This document shows, piece after piece, positions 9,540 to 19,412 of a stretch of 64,000 nucleotides of DNA; position 1 is the stretch's first letter, and the number at the start of each line of letters is the position of its first letter. Under the pieces are notes generated by a model. That model searched no databases. It was not told the DNA's origin and was given only the letters and a program-made list of their open reading frames with translations. The translations under genes were made by a program, and so were the position numbers. The stretch is from Ceratothoa steindachneri (taxonomy: Eukaryota; Arthropoda; Malacostraca; Isopoda; Cymothoidae): assembly GCA_963969495.1 (NCBI GenBank), contig OZ018317.1, forward strand, positions 35,991,726 to 36,055,725, given 5' to 3'.

Positions 9540-12500
9540 CAAAGGATTTGATAGCATTAAATACCCAGTATACTTATGACATTATCATGCTTACAGAAAT
9601 GAAGCCCAAGGTTGGACACACACCTACAGTACAGTCTATGGCTATTCCTGGCTATGACCTATTTACTAGCGATTTTTCAGTTAAAATAGAGGTACAGGAC
9701 TATATGTGAAGAACAAGCTTTGTGCAAAACAGGTCTAACCTAATGTCACCAACCAATTCACTGACAAGACATGGATACTAATTTCGGGAAGCAATAGGTG
9801 TAATATACCGCAGTCAGACACTAGCACTGGCTATACCCAGAGACACTTCACTTCATGAAACTGTAAAATGGGCAGCATCAAGTCACTACTTATAACTGGT
9901 GATTTCAATCACCCAGATATATCATGGAACCCTATGCCAGATGCACCATCATGTACCAACCATGAGAGCCCCCCCCCCCCTCACTTGTTTGTGGAAGTTA
10001 TCAGAGATACTTATCTGTAACAGAATATCACAGAGCCCACCAGATACCGTGAGGGTCATACCCCTACAACAGCTACAGTACTTGGATCCCTTGGGGGTGA
10101 GTAACCACATTAGAGTAAAGTTTACAATATTTGGTGGTGGTAGGACTTTTCTGCAGAGGACTATATATAACTATAACAAGGCTAATTTTAGTGCCATGAG
10201 GGAGGTGGTCAACATCAACTGGGACAGGGAACTGGATGACATGTTGGTGCAGGATATGACCAATACAAACGAGGAAGCCATCCAGTCGGCCATAGAGACA
10301 TGCACCAACCATGCCTGGCTAAGATATCTCAACACCAAGGATGGTGCTGACTAGCAGGAGTACGTTAGAGCCAGAAACGCAGTATCACATGACACGAGGA
10401 AAGCGAGGAAGGACTTTGAGAATAAATTGGCAAGGGAGATTAAAACCAGCCACAAGACCTTTCGGAAGTATGCAAACAGCAGAAGTAAAACAAGAGTTGG
10501 AGTACCAGATCTTCAAGATGAAAGAGGAAGTTTAGTGTCAGAAGACAAAGGCAAGATAGATGTACTAAACAGACAATATGCCAGAGTATTCACGCAAGAA
10601 GACCTCTCATCGGTGCCAGTCATTGAGCTCAAAGTGCTTATCTCACCCTTTAACATCACAATCACCCATGCAAGAGTCCACAAGAAGCTGCAGTCAGTTA
10701 AAGTGGACAAATCACCAGGACCAGGCCAGATGCATCCCAGGATCCTTCAGCAACTTGCAGACACCATCATCTCTCCTCTTACTATTTTGTTCACCAAAAG
10801 TCTCTCTACAAGACAAATTCCAAGCAAATCGAAAACCACTACAGTAACGCCTATTTTCAAGAGGGGTGGGAAATCAGATGCCTCCAACTATAGACCAGTG
10901 TCCTTGACAGCCATCACATGTAAAATATTAGAGCACATAATATCAGAAGATATACTAGAACATTTGAGGACCCATGAGCTTATCTGTAATCAACAATAGG
11001 TTTTTATCAAAGGAAGGTCTACTCTCACCAACCTACTTGAAGCACTAGATGTGTGGACAGAGGCATTGAGCCACAATCTACCAGCGGACATTATATTCCA
11101 GGACTAGACTAAGGCATTTGACACTGTGTCACATGAGCGTCTACTAGCCCAGATGCACTCACTAAGAATACAAGACCCCACCCATGACTGGATTAGAATC
11201 TTCCTAATGGGTCGATGACAGTGTTGTGGTGAATGGGGAGTTGTCAGAGTGGTCAGATGTCATGAGCGGCATGCCACAGGGATCTGCGCTGGGCCCCCTC
11301 TTGTTCTCTATGTTTGTATGCAACATACCAAGCATTTTAGACATGATATCTATGTTTGCAGATGACACCAAGGTTTACAACAGGGACTTGAAATTCTCAA
11401 AGCATATTCAGTCACAGGTCAACAAGGCGAACCAGATCCTAGGCACCCTTAAACACACATTTGGACTGATGGACAGAGCAATATTTGGTAATTGTTAAGA
11501 TTAGAGGCCCCTGATTTCAAGTAAAAAGTAAAAAAGTAGGGGATTTTTGGTATTTTCTATGCTATTTTCTTAAGTTTATTATCAATCCCACCTAAAAAAT
11601 CTATGCCTGCCACTATTTTGTCTTTTGAGGTAGTTTTCTTTGGGGGGTTTTATTAAATAAAAGTATTTTTTCCTGTTACCAAGGAATTGTATTCACAGAT
11701 TCAAACTATAAAAAGCTTTATTTTTTTAATATATTCGGCATTACTTTTTACTTTTTTACAAACTATTATTTGCGCCACAGTTAATAAGTATCGTTGTAAA
11801 ACAATTCATTTCAATAGGCTTGTCAATTACTATGAAAAGTTTGTCATACAACAAACACAATTACTCGATGCTTGAGTTTTAAAAGGGGCTGAAATCGGCA
11901 CTATCTTACCAGCTGCATCTCTCATATATATACTCGTGCACATGAGTATTGCACTAGATTTATTGAAATGGCAAGTGTGAAGCCCCTCCATTTCAAAACT
12001 GACTAATAACAACTCAAAACAATGAAGTGAGTGAGGCAAAAAAAACAATTTCCCAATATTCTGTCTCTTATATAAGAGTTTGGTTCGTCCACATTTGGAA
12101 TATGCTGTAGTGGTATGGTCCCCAAGGCTCAAAAAGGATAAAGATGCTCTGGAACAGGTACAGCGCCGTGCCACAAGACTTATCCAAGGGATTTCTCATC
12201 TGTCCTATCCAGAGAGGCTGAGCTTGACCTGCCAACACTAGAGTTTAGGAGAAAGAGGGCTGACTTGTTACAGACCTACAAGATCATGCACCATCATGAC
12301 CAAGTAAACTAGTTACCAAAGAGAATGTATGACCTGCGGCAACACTGTTTAAGCCATCCTTGAGCTCAACCATTAGAAGTCCCAGCCAGAAGCTCACAGT
12401 GCAACATCAAGGAGCATGCAAACCATTTTTTGCCTCTAGTGACCCAAGTCTGGAATAAGCTGAGGCAAGAAATAGTTGGATGCCCCAACTCTCCAGTCCT

Positions 12501-12590
12501 TCAAGACCCACATGGCCAAGGAATGGCAGCACCACCCAGACAAATAAATTCCACTACACATTCTCCTACTGATGCACCATAACCTTGTTA
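9540..12590 (+). pseudogene. CR1-like non-LTR retrotransposon ORF2 (EN-RT), decayed
   Basis: The endonuclease starts at once ('YDIIMLTEMKP', 9577) and continues to 'LLITGDFNHPDISW' (9890-9925) and 'QNITEPTRYR'. The linker at 9899-10354 is in another frame. The RT is at 10427-11498: 'LQSVKVDKSPGPGQMHP', 'NYRPVSLTAITCKILEHI', a broken 'TKAFDTVSHE', 'GMPQGSALGPLLF' and 'MFADDTKVYN'. Text between the ADD motif and 'SKHIQSQVNKANQILG' is deleted. After a 0.55-kb foreign segment the C-terminal 'RPHLEYAVVVWSPRL' and 'VQRRATRLIQGI' region resumes at 12066 and runs to 'VWNKLRQEIVGCPNSP' (about 12500). Motifs fit the CR1/Jockey superfamily. At least six stops or frameshifts, no ORF1 and no clear 3' tail. 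Confidence 0.8.
11500..12055. other. Foreign segment interrupting the CR1-like ORF2
   Basis: AT-rich, non-coding and unrelated to the flanking RT text, which breaks at 'GLMDRAIFGN' and resumes at 'YKSLVRPHLEY'. The ends carry 'aggcccctgattt' and 'aagcccctccattt', but a proper inverted repeat or target duplication was not found. Either an unidentified small insertion or very diverged sequence. Confidence 0.4.
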
Positions 12591-12639
12591 TAGGTCTAAA
12601 TACCCTCATGGGTAACTAATGACCTTACTGAAGGTAAAT

Positions 12640-13022
12640 ACTGATTGGTCAATGATGGAGTTGAATACTGGTCTCTGATTGGTCAGTCAGTGGGATAGCT
12701 CAAAAACACTAACTAAAAATAACACACCCAAAAAATAGCTAGAAATCGCATCCACCCATAAAGTAAACAATTACTTGGCTTCCTACCAGGTACTTTTGTG
12801 AGATTGCAGACTGGTGACAGGATGTAACTATCAGATGGCAGATTGTAATAAGACCCTAATAGCTTTTCTCATCCTCCATTTTGTTATGTTAAAAAGGTAA
12901 ATGTGTAGACTATGGCCAGACGCGATTTATAGCTTGCGGGGGAGGGGCTATTTTTAGTGTTTTTTTGCTATCCCACTGACCAATCACAGATCTGTATTCA
13001 GCTGGGTCATTGACCAATCAGA
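12640..13022. repeat. Palindromic MITE-like element (long hairpin)
   Basis: The left arm (12640-12775) and right arm (about 12900-13022) are reverse complements: 'gattggtcaatga', 'gattggtcagt', 'gtgggatagc', then the 'atcgcatccacccat' / 'gacgcgatttatagc' block. The arms include the G-run repeat also seen at 3560 and 17188. Central spacer about 120 bp. Non-coding. No target duplication identified. Confidence 0.6.
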
Positions 13023-13129
13023 AAGCTCTATTTGTTTCAATGATTTTTGTGCTTTTAATATTAGTCAAAAGTAGGTTTTTCTTTTATTTTCTGGGGGGGG
13101 GGTATTTTCTTTTCTATCTATCCTACCTT

Positions 13130-13180
13130 TCCAGCCGACGAGGTGGTATTTAAACTCAGACCCACGTGGATTCACACCAT
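13130..13180 (-). repeat. Short dispersed repeat, partner of 8664-8715
   Basis: Inverted relative to 8664-8715. The shared cores are 'gtatttaaactc' and 'tacctttccagccg'. Confidence 0.45.
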
Positions 13181-13206
13181 TAATCAAAACGTCTGAATCA
13201 TACATA

Positions 13207-14008
13207 GTGTGCTTTTTGAATATTCACCATTTGGGTGCTGTTTTAGCCGATAATGAAAAATATGTCTATTTTCTCATAAACCATGGCCTTTTACACAAAC
13301 ACAACAAATTACATCAAATCCCACAACCACAACAAACACCTAGTAACAGACTACAAATCTTACTGACACCCAACAACAGACTACAAACAAGGAGAATATG
13401 CAGATAGTACAAGCAAAACAAATGTAAATATGGAGTGTCCGGAAAGGACTGCCCAAAGCAGTACCACAAGTTCATGAAACACAGTACAAATAGCCAAAGG
13501 GGTTGCAACCTCAGACAAAAATGTCAGATTACCATCTAAGGCTATGCAGAAACTCCGTCTGTCTAACCATAAACGGTAACTTTGTACATATCAAAGTTAC
13601 CAAGAGACATCCCCCAACCAACCAACAGACACAACTATGCAACATTCACACCAGACACAGCTAAACAACGTACCAAATAAACATGGACCAGAAAGGAGTC
13701 AAACACAACATTACAACCCACATCAAATACAACAAAGTGACATAACTAATAACCATGTATCAGAATGGGGTCATACACAACAATGCTACACACATGATCC
13801 TCGTATCACAAAGAAGGATTTTTTAGAATGGGCGCAAGTACTCAGGAGAGAAATAATGGAGAGTCTACGAGGCCAACTCAGAGATCTAAAGGCGCAACTG
13901 CAGACAGAGAAAACAACAATGCAACAACCACAACCCATCACTGCACAAACTTTCCACCAGCCCCAAGATATGTACTACCCAAACAGACTGCCAGGAATGA
14001 CTTACTAA
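13207..14008 (+). pseudogene. ORF1 relic (Cys-rich finger and coiled coil) of a second CR1-like element
   Basis: From 13410 the frame reads 'CKYGVSGKDCPKQ', then 'NSQRGCNLRQKCQ', a Cys-rich stretch like the CCCH-type fingers found in ORF1 of some CR1-like elements. Several expected Cys/His are lost. It continues in shifted frames to 13637-14008, a Gln/His-rich segment ending in a coiled coil ('REIMESLRGQLRDLKAQL'). The next element part is the endonuclease, which supports the ORF1 call. A TAG at 13405 and later frameshifts inactivate it. The start of the element is not defined. Confidence 0.45.
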
Positions 14009-14590
14009 GTACCTATCTATTTGGAAACATACAAGGGCTACACATTGCCAACAAACCAAAAATACCATACATTGAAGAAATAGCAAAAGATGAAAATTTG
14101 GCATTTATGGCCCTTGTAGAATCTCACCTCCAAGAAGATAACACACTGGCAGAGATAAAAATTGATAACTATGTCACATTCAGAACTGACAGGATCCACA
14201 GAACACACAGAGGAGTCATAATTTATATAAGATATATCAAGAGAAGCAAAAACAGTAATATCAACATCAAATGGGGTATGTGAAATGATTGGCATAAAGA
14301 GAGCAAATCCTGACACACTTATAATTTTAATTTACAGACCCCCTGACTGTGAGAAAAGAGGCAGAAACTAAACAGAAAATTTGAGAAACCCAACACAGAA
14401 GAAAAGGAGCAAAAACTACAGACTCAGCTCATCAAAATAGAAGAACAACTTCTTGAGTCCCACAAGAAACAACAGCAAAGAGATGAAAATAGGGCCGTAG
14501 AAGCTATATCGATGAACAGCAAATCTTTTTTCAGTTATGCCAGAAGGAAACAGAAAACCCAGACCCAAATAGGACTGTTAGTAAAGGAGG

Positions 14591-15189
14591 ATGGCTGCCT
14601 AACAACAAATAACCATGAAATGGCAGAAGCCTTAAGGAAACAATATGATACCAGCTTCACTACCCCTAGAACAGACATGATCATAAATAACTCAGTTCAG
14701 TTCTTTGCACCAAATATCAAGGAAGAAAATCACCTGGAAGACTTTAACACAAAGACATTATACAAGCAATTGATAACCTGAAATCAACATCATCACCAGG
14801 ACCCGAGGGAATGCCAGCAATCCTTCTAAAACATTGCAAAACAGAACTGGCTCCAATACTCAAAATCCTTTGGATTTTGAGTATTGGAGCCAGTTCTGTT
14901 TTGCAATGGCTGCCTAACAACAAACAACCATGAAATGGCAGAAGCCTTAAGGAAACAATATGATACCAGCTTCGCTACCCCTAGAACAGACATGATCATA
15001 AATGACTCAGTTCAGTTCTTTGCACCAAATATCAAGGAATAAAATCACCTGGAAGACTTTAACACAAAGACATTATACAAGCAATTGATAACATGAAATC
15101 AACATCATCACCAGGACCAGAGGGAATGCCAGCAATCCTTCTAAAACATTGCAAAAGAGAACTGGCTCCAATACTCAAAATCCTTTGGA
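14591..15189 (+). repeat. Tandem duplication (offset 315 bp) inside the RT gene
   Basis: 14591-14874 and 14906-15189 are direct copies with a handful of substitutions. They encode the same RT N-terminal text twice. The junction between them is the palindrome at 14832-14908, so duplication and palindrome probably formed in one strand-switching event. Confidence 0.85.
14832..14908. repeat. Perfect 37-bp palindrome with 3-bp loop
   Basis: Arms 14832-14868 and 14872-14908 are exact reverse complements around 'ttt'. The left arm is ordinary RT sequence, and the right arm is its snap-back copy leading straight into the second copy of the tandem duplication. Confidence 0.95.
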
Positions 15190-16580
15190 GGAAATCACTA
15201 GACACTGGCACGATACACACATCTTTGAAAACAGGCATCATTACACCTATAGACAATGGTGTTGATGGAGGAGACTCTGTCAAGTACAGGCCAGTAGTCC
15301 TAACGTCATTCATCATAAAGATTTTTGAAAAAATAATAAGAAATAAAATCACTACACACCTTGAAGCCAACAACATGAAGAATGAGGGCCAAAATAGTTT
15401 CAGAAAAGGAAGGTCCTGCCTGTCACAGCTTCTATATCATCAAGACTACATCCTGACACAGCTAGAAGATGGAAATAACATTGACATCATTTACCTAGAT
15501 TTTGCAAAAACTTTTGATAGAGTCAACCACAGAATCCTACTACGAAAGATTAAGAATGCAATGATTGCAAGCAAACTAGGTGTATGGTTGTACAGCTTCC
15601 TCTCGGACAGAACACAAAGAGTAGTCGTTAATGGGGTCTTGTCGCAGACCTCTAAAGTTGTCAGTGGCATACCACAGGGCTCAGTACTAGGCCCAATTCT
15701 ATTCCTATTAATGATCAGGGATATTGACAACAAGATTGAAAACTCCAATTTAACTTCATTTGCAGATGATACTAGAATCTCCCTAGGAATAAACAGCCCT
15801 CAAGATACACTAATCCTACAAAAAGTCCTAGATAACATAATCACATGGACACAAGAAAACAATCTTCATTTTAATGAAGGCAAATTTGAAATACTCATAT
15901 GGGAGCAACAAGGTAATTCAAGATACCACCAGCTACAAGACCAACTCAGGCACAATACAAGCTAAGGATCACACCAGAGATCTAGGAGTGTTAATGAGTG
16001 CATATGCCACCAACAAACAACATATGAACAGTATCATAACTGCTCTGTGGGTGGATCTTCCGTACTTTTAGAACCAGAGAAGAAAAATGCCTAATCACTC
16101 TCTGGAAAAGCCTTGTGCTCCCAAGAATGGAAGCCAACTGTGGAACCCAAGCAGCATTGGAGAAATCGAAAACATCAAGGAGGTACAGAGGAGCTTTACC
16201 AGCAGAATAGCTTCCCTAGTTGGCAAAAATGATTTTAGTGGGAGAGGCTGAAGTCCTTAAACCTTTACTCACTCCCAAGACATCACAAGAGGTATATAGC
16301 AATATATACAGGGAGGATGCTAGGACAGGTACCAAATGTGGGGATCCGAGCCAACACCAATACCACAAGAGGAAGGACCTGCTATGTCAAGGGCTACAAG
16401 ACAGACAGTGCTAGAGTCAAGACCTTACAGTCAAGCAGTCTACCTTGGAGTGGGCCCAGGATCTTCAATTCCCTGCCAGCTCACATAAGAAATATGTCAT
16501 CCTGCAGTGTGGTCTTTCAAGACTGGACTCAACATATACCTGCAGAACATTCCAGAGACACTGCCACTGCCAGCATATAA

Positions 16581-16859
16581 CACTTGGCCTCACAACAACA
16601 GGCTGATGGACATAAAACCACCACAAATGCTGGTAGAAGCTGGTCACAGTGGCACAACATGCAACTGAGGTCATCAGACCTGAATATCATCAAGGTAGAT
16701 AGTGTCCCACTTGTAAAGCAGAACTTACAATGAACAAAAGTTGGGTCTTCCGGTGTAAAAAAATCTTTTATTGGTCTCCATCAAAAACATTGTAATGGTG
16801 GTGCTTCTGGTTTATCGTTAATCGGGTACCTGTAAGTGTAATAACTGACATATGGGTAT
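16581..16859. other. 3' flank of the second CR1-like element, no gene
   Basis: No tail repeat or coding text recognised between the last ORF2 codons and the Merlin-like fragment. Confidence 0.35.
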
Positions 16860-17187
16860 ATGTCGAAAAACCCTCATTGATTGATTTAACTTTTGCCAGG
16901 AAGTTCTTTCACATTATTTCAAAACTTTTTCTTTAACTATTGGAGGTCCAGGCAAAAATCGGCAAATGCAAATATAACTGCGGGCATGTAGTGGAAGGTC
17001 AGTGGGTATTTGGAGGGTTTGAACATGAATAAAAAAAAAAAATCAGTGTTTGGGTAGAAAATCAAAATAGCAAAACCCTCCTGGCAGAAATAAAGAAATG
17101 GATTTTGCAGGGAATGAGGGTCGTAGCTGATGGATGGGCAGCCAATTCCAATTTGTCATATGAAGGATATGCTCATCTAACCGTGTG
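16860..17187 (+). pseudogene. Merlin / ISXO2-like (IS1595-type) transposase fragment
   Basis: In alternating frames I read 'FNFCQEVLSHYF', 'IGGPGK', 'KYNCGHVVEGQWVFGG', 'SKTLLAEIKKWI' and 'RVVADGWAANSNLSYEGY' followed by 'AHLTV'. That is the order and spacing of the DDE domain of Merlin/IS1595 transposases. The Asp of 'VVADGW' is the expected second catalytic residue. The first catalytic block (usually 'IDESKF') is deleted between 'GGPGK' and 'KYN'. The match stops where the MITE copy at 17188 begins, so the C-terminal catalytic residue is missing. Dead fragment. Confidence 0.65.
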
Positions 17188-17360
17188 GATCCAGCCTAAC
17201 ATAAGTACATATCTAACATTAGCATAGTCTAAGAAACAATAGTTAAAGGGGGAATATGGGGATGAAGCCCCCCCCCCCATTTGTGAAAATAGAGTCCAAA
17301 AAAAGTAACTAGAAAAATAGCCTCCAAAAAAGCTAGGAATCGCATCCAGCCATAGTCTAC
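17188..17360 (-). repeat. Reversed copy of the G-run MITE-like repeat
   Basis: The complement carries 'ggctggatgcgattcctagc', 'ggaggctatttttctag' and a G run (C run 17267-17278), matching 3560-3740. Its ends share 'gtg(t)agact'/'ggatccagcc'-like text, and it interrupts the Merlin fragment. Confidence 0.55.
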
Positions 17361-17494
17361 ACAATTATCAAAAGGTATAGCTATTAATAAAGAAGCTAAA
17401 TCAAACCTTTAAATATATTTTTAAAGACTAACAGCAATAAGTAAACCACGGAACAATATGAGAAAAGTAGTCGAAGGAATCACAAGTCTTATAT
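17361..17494. other. No recognisable feature
   Basis: Short AT-rich spacer. Confidence 0.3.
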
Positions 17495-17812
17495 AATTTC
17501 ACGGATAACAAAAGCCACAGGGCCTATTAAAGGTCATCCGTATCTGTCAAAACCCACCCATAAAATGCACCCATAGCATTGTGTCAGATTATGCATCTAC
17601 AATATACAATTTGAACCATCCACAGGAATTGGTCAAAAACAAAACTCATCATCATCAAGCCTCGTCAAAATCCAAATCAATCATAATATACAATAACCAA
17701 AAAAATGCATCCACAGGAATGAGTCCAGTATAACCCTCCCTCCCTATATAATCATCTAATCTACGTTTTGAAAACATTCAAGTTTGGACTGTATAATGTC
17801 GTCTCAGGCATA
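17495..17812 (-). mobile_element. 5'-truncated CR1-like copy (3' end only)
   Basis: On the minus strand it encodes the last ORF2 residues ('PNLNVFK..RLDDYI'-like, with changes) and then the family 3' UTR, including 'cctgtggatgcat' and the 3' stem-loop remnants at 17501-17509 / 17533-17541. It matches the C/D-type 3' UTR at 39589-39840 and 45147-45440. The (TATGT)n tail is lost. Confidence 0.75.
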
Positions 17813-18351
17813 GGTGTAGGAGGTGGGGTTTATTTGGGGGGGCACAATACCAAAATTGCCCAAATTTCAGAAACCCAAGTTTTTTTTCAAATTGCCATAT
17901 ATTTGCGTAATAAACACTAAACAGCTGTTAAATTATGTACAGTAAGTATGAATTTAAAGAAGTTTAACAAAACCACGTAGCTACTATTCTATTCTTCATT
18001 CAAAGTGTTCATGCATACATCATCTTATGTGTGTTTTAAAAGTACCAAAGCTCTCTCAAAATACAATAAAATGCAGGGGCAACTTTTAAAATCTTACCCA
18101 ACTTATAACAGAACATAGTATCAACACAGATTATTTTTATATTCTTTTTCATGATATATGGCATAAATAACAGATCACCAACTATATGTAGAAAAAATAT
18201 ACAAATACAGATGCAAATCTGTATTACACTGGTACATGTTATATTATATTTGGGAATAAATTAAAATAACATTTTGTCTACCCTGTTGGCATGACCTCTT
18301 TCAATACAGAGAAGTCCTAATGCTGAGAGCCTATCCTGGCCCATAGTAGAT
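17813..18351 (-). other. Probable 3' flank of the hAT relic, with first copy of an 81-bp duplication
   Basis: Starts with 'cataggtgtaggaggtgggg', which resembles hAT terminal sequences (low certainty; no partner end found). 18271-18351 duplicates 19459-19539 with one mismatch and encodes the same hAT C-terminal residues. The rest is AT-rich and non-coding. Confidence 0.4.
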
Positions 18352-19412
18352 TGTGACACACGTAATATTTGATAATTTGCCTTTATTTTGTGACGAGGGC
18401 TGTGATGTGATATCGTGGGATCTACGTTCGCTTAATTGAGGCTGACACGTCACCCAAAGGAATTCTAGAATTTTTGTTCACTTTGATCGGCCAGTTTCCC
18501 TCCTAATTATTATATTGAATATTAAATTGGATTAAGATTATTACGATTTTGTCATGAAAGAAAGTTATTTTATATTTAGAGTTAAGAACTTTCATTGTAT
18601 GTTGATGTAGCATTGGAATTTTGAACGATCCATATTTGTTAGTGTTACGTGGAATTCAATGTCGAGGCCTTCATTCTTCACAGAAGACAGACCATTTTTT
18701 TGTGCTTGGAGAAGAAAGTTGTGTTCGGGAGCAGAGTGGATTTCGTGTACTTATTTTCTGGTTTTGTGCATCTCGGAAGGCTATTGCTATTTAAGGCTAT
18801 TGTAATTTAAGGCCATCCTGATTTAAGGCTACCGTGAGTTAGGGTTACCGTGAGTTAGGGTTACTGTGAGTTAAGGTTACCGTGAGCTAAGGTTACCGTG
18901 AGTTAAGGTTACCCTGAGTTAAGTTTATTGTGATTGATTGACTTAGTGTAAGACAACCGGCAGAGTTGTACCCCCTTTGCATTTTAGTGCGGGTTTACCG
19001 CGAGTGTTGTGCCTCTCGTGCATCTTTGGTAGGACAACCGTGTGTGGTGTCCTTGTTTTTGTGTGGTCCATACTAGGCCTGATATTGGTGGTCGTGAGTG
19101 CCCCTTTATTTTTGTACGCGTAGGTACATTGTAGTTACATTACCGGTGAGTGCTTCCCTCTGTGGCTCAACCTTCTTTCTCAGTGGGCTCATAGATAGGA
19201 ATATCATACGTGCGTCATTTTGTGTACACATTTGTTCTTGTGTCTTCCATACTCTAAATATTTATATATGTTCCAAAAGGCCATTCCTTAGCTCGACCTA
19301 TCAAAGTTGTAATTTAGTCTTGGAATATATCGGCATTTTCAAGTTGATTCATTTATCAAACATTTGTAAATACATTTTTTCCGGTTTAAGTCGACGCATC
19401 TTCTATCCTTGG
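18352..19412 (+). mobile_element. LTR-like insertion in the hAT element
   Basis: A 1.1-kb segment beginning 'tgtgacacacgtaatat', more GC-balanced than its surroundings, non-coding, with a 16-bp minisatellite. It separates two copies of an 81-bp piece of the hAT gene. TG start, size and lack of coding would suit a solo LTR, but the CA end is not certain and an 81-bp duplication is far longer than the 4-6 bp of LTR elements. Confidence 0.35.
18776..18930 (+). repeat. 16-bp minisatellite, about 9 units
   Basis: Imperfect tandem units of the form 'ttaaggttaccgtgag' with variants ttaggg/ttaagg and tgag/taat. Confidence 0.8.

Larger units (their letters stand above)
14009..16580 (+). pseudogene. 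ORF2 (EN-RT) of the second CR1-like element
   Basis: Endonuclease start 'YLFGNIQGLHIANK' at 14015, 'FMALVESHLQED' and 'RGVIIYIRYI', then a stop at 14281. RT region: 14512-14781, then 15093-15965 with 'SSPGPEGMPAILLKH', 'YRPVVLTSFIIKIFEKII', 'DFAKTFDRVNH', 'GIPQGSVLGPILF' and 'TSFADDTRISL'. The C-terminal portion in other frames (15874-16580) ends with 'SGPRIFNSLPAHIRNMSS', a typical end block of such LINE ORF2s. It carries the local duplication and palindrome described separately. The ancestral family is different from the 28-53 kb CR1 group. Confidence 0.8.

Noticed and set aside
18830..18930. TTAGGG-like words suggesting telomeric repeat
   Set aside because: They are variants within a 16-bp minisatellite (ttaaggttaccgtgag). 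There is no run of hexamers.
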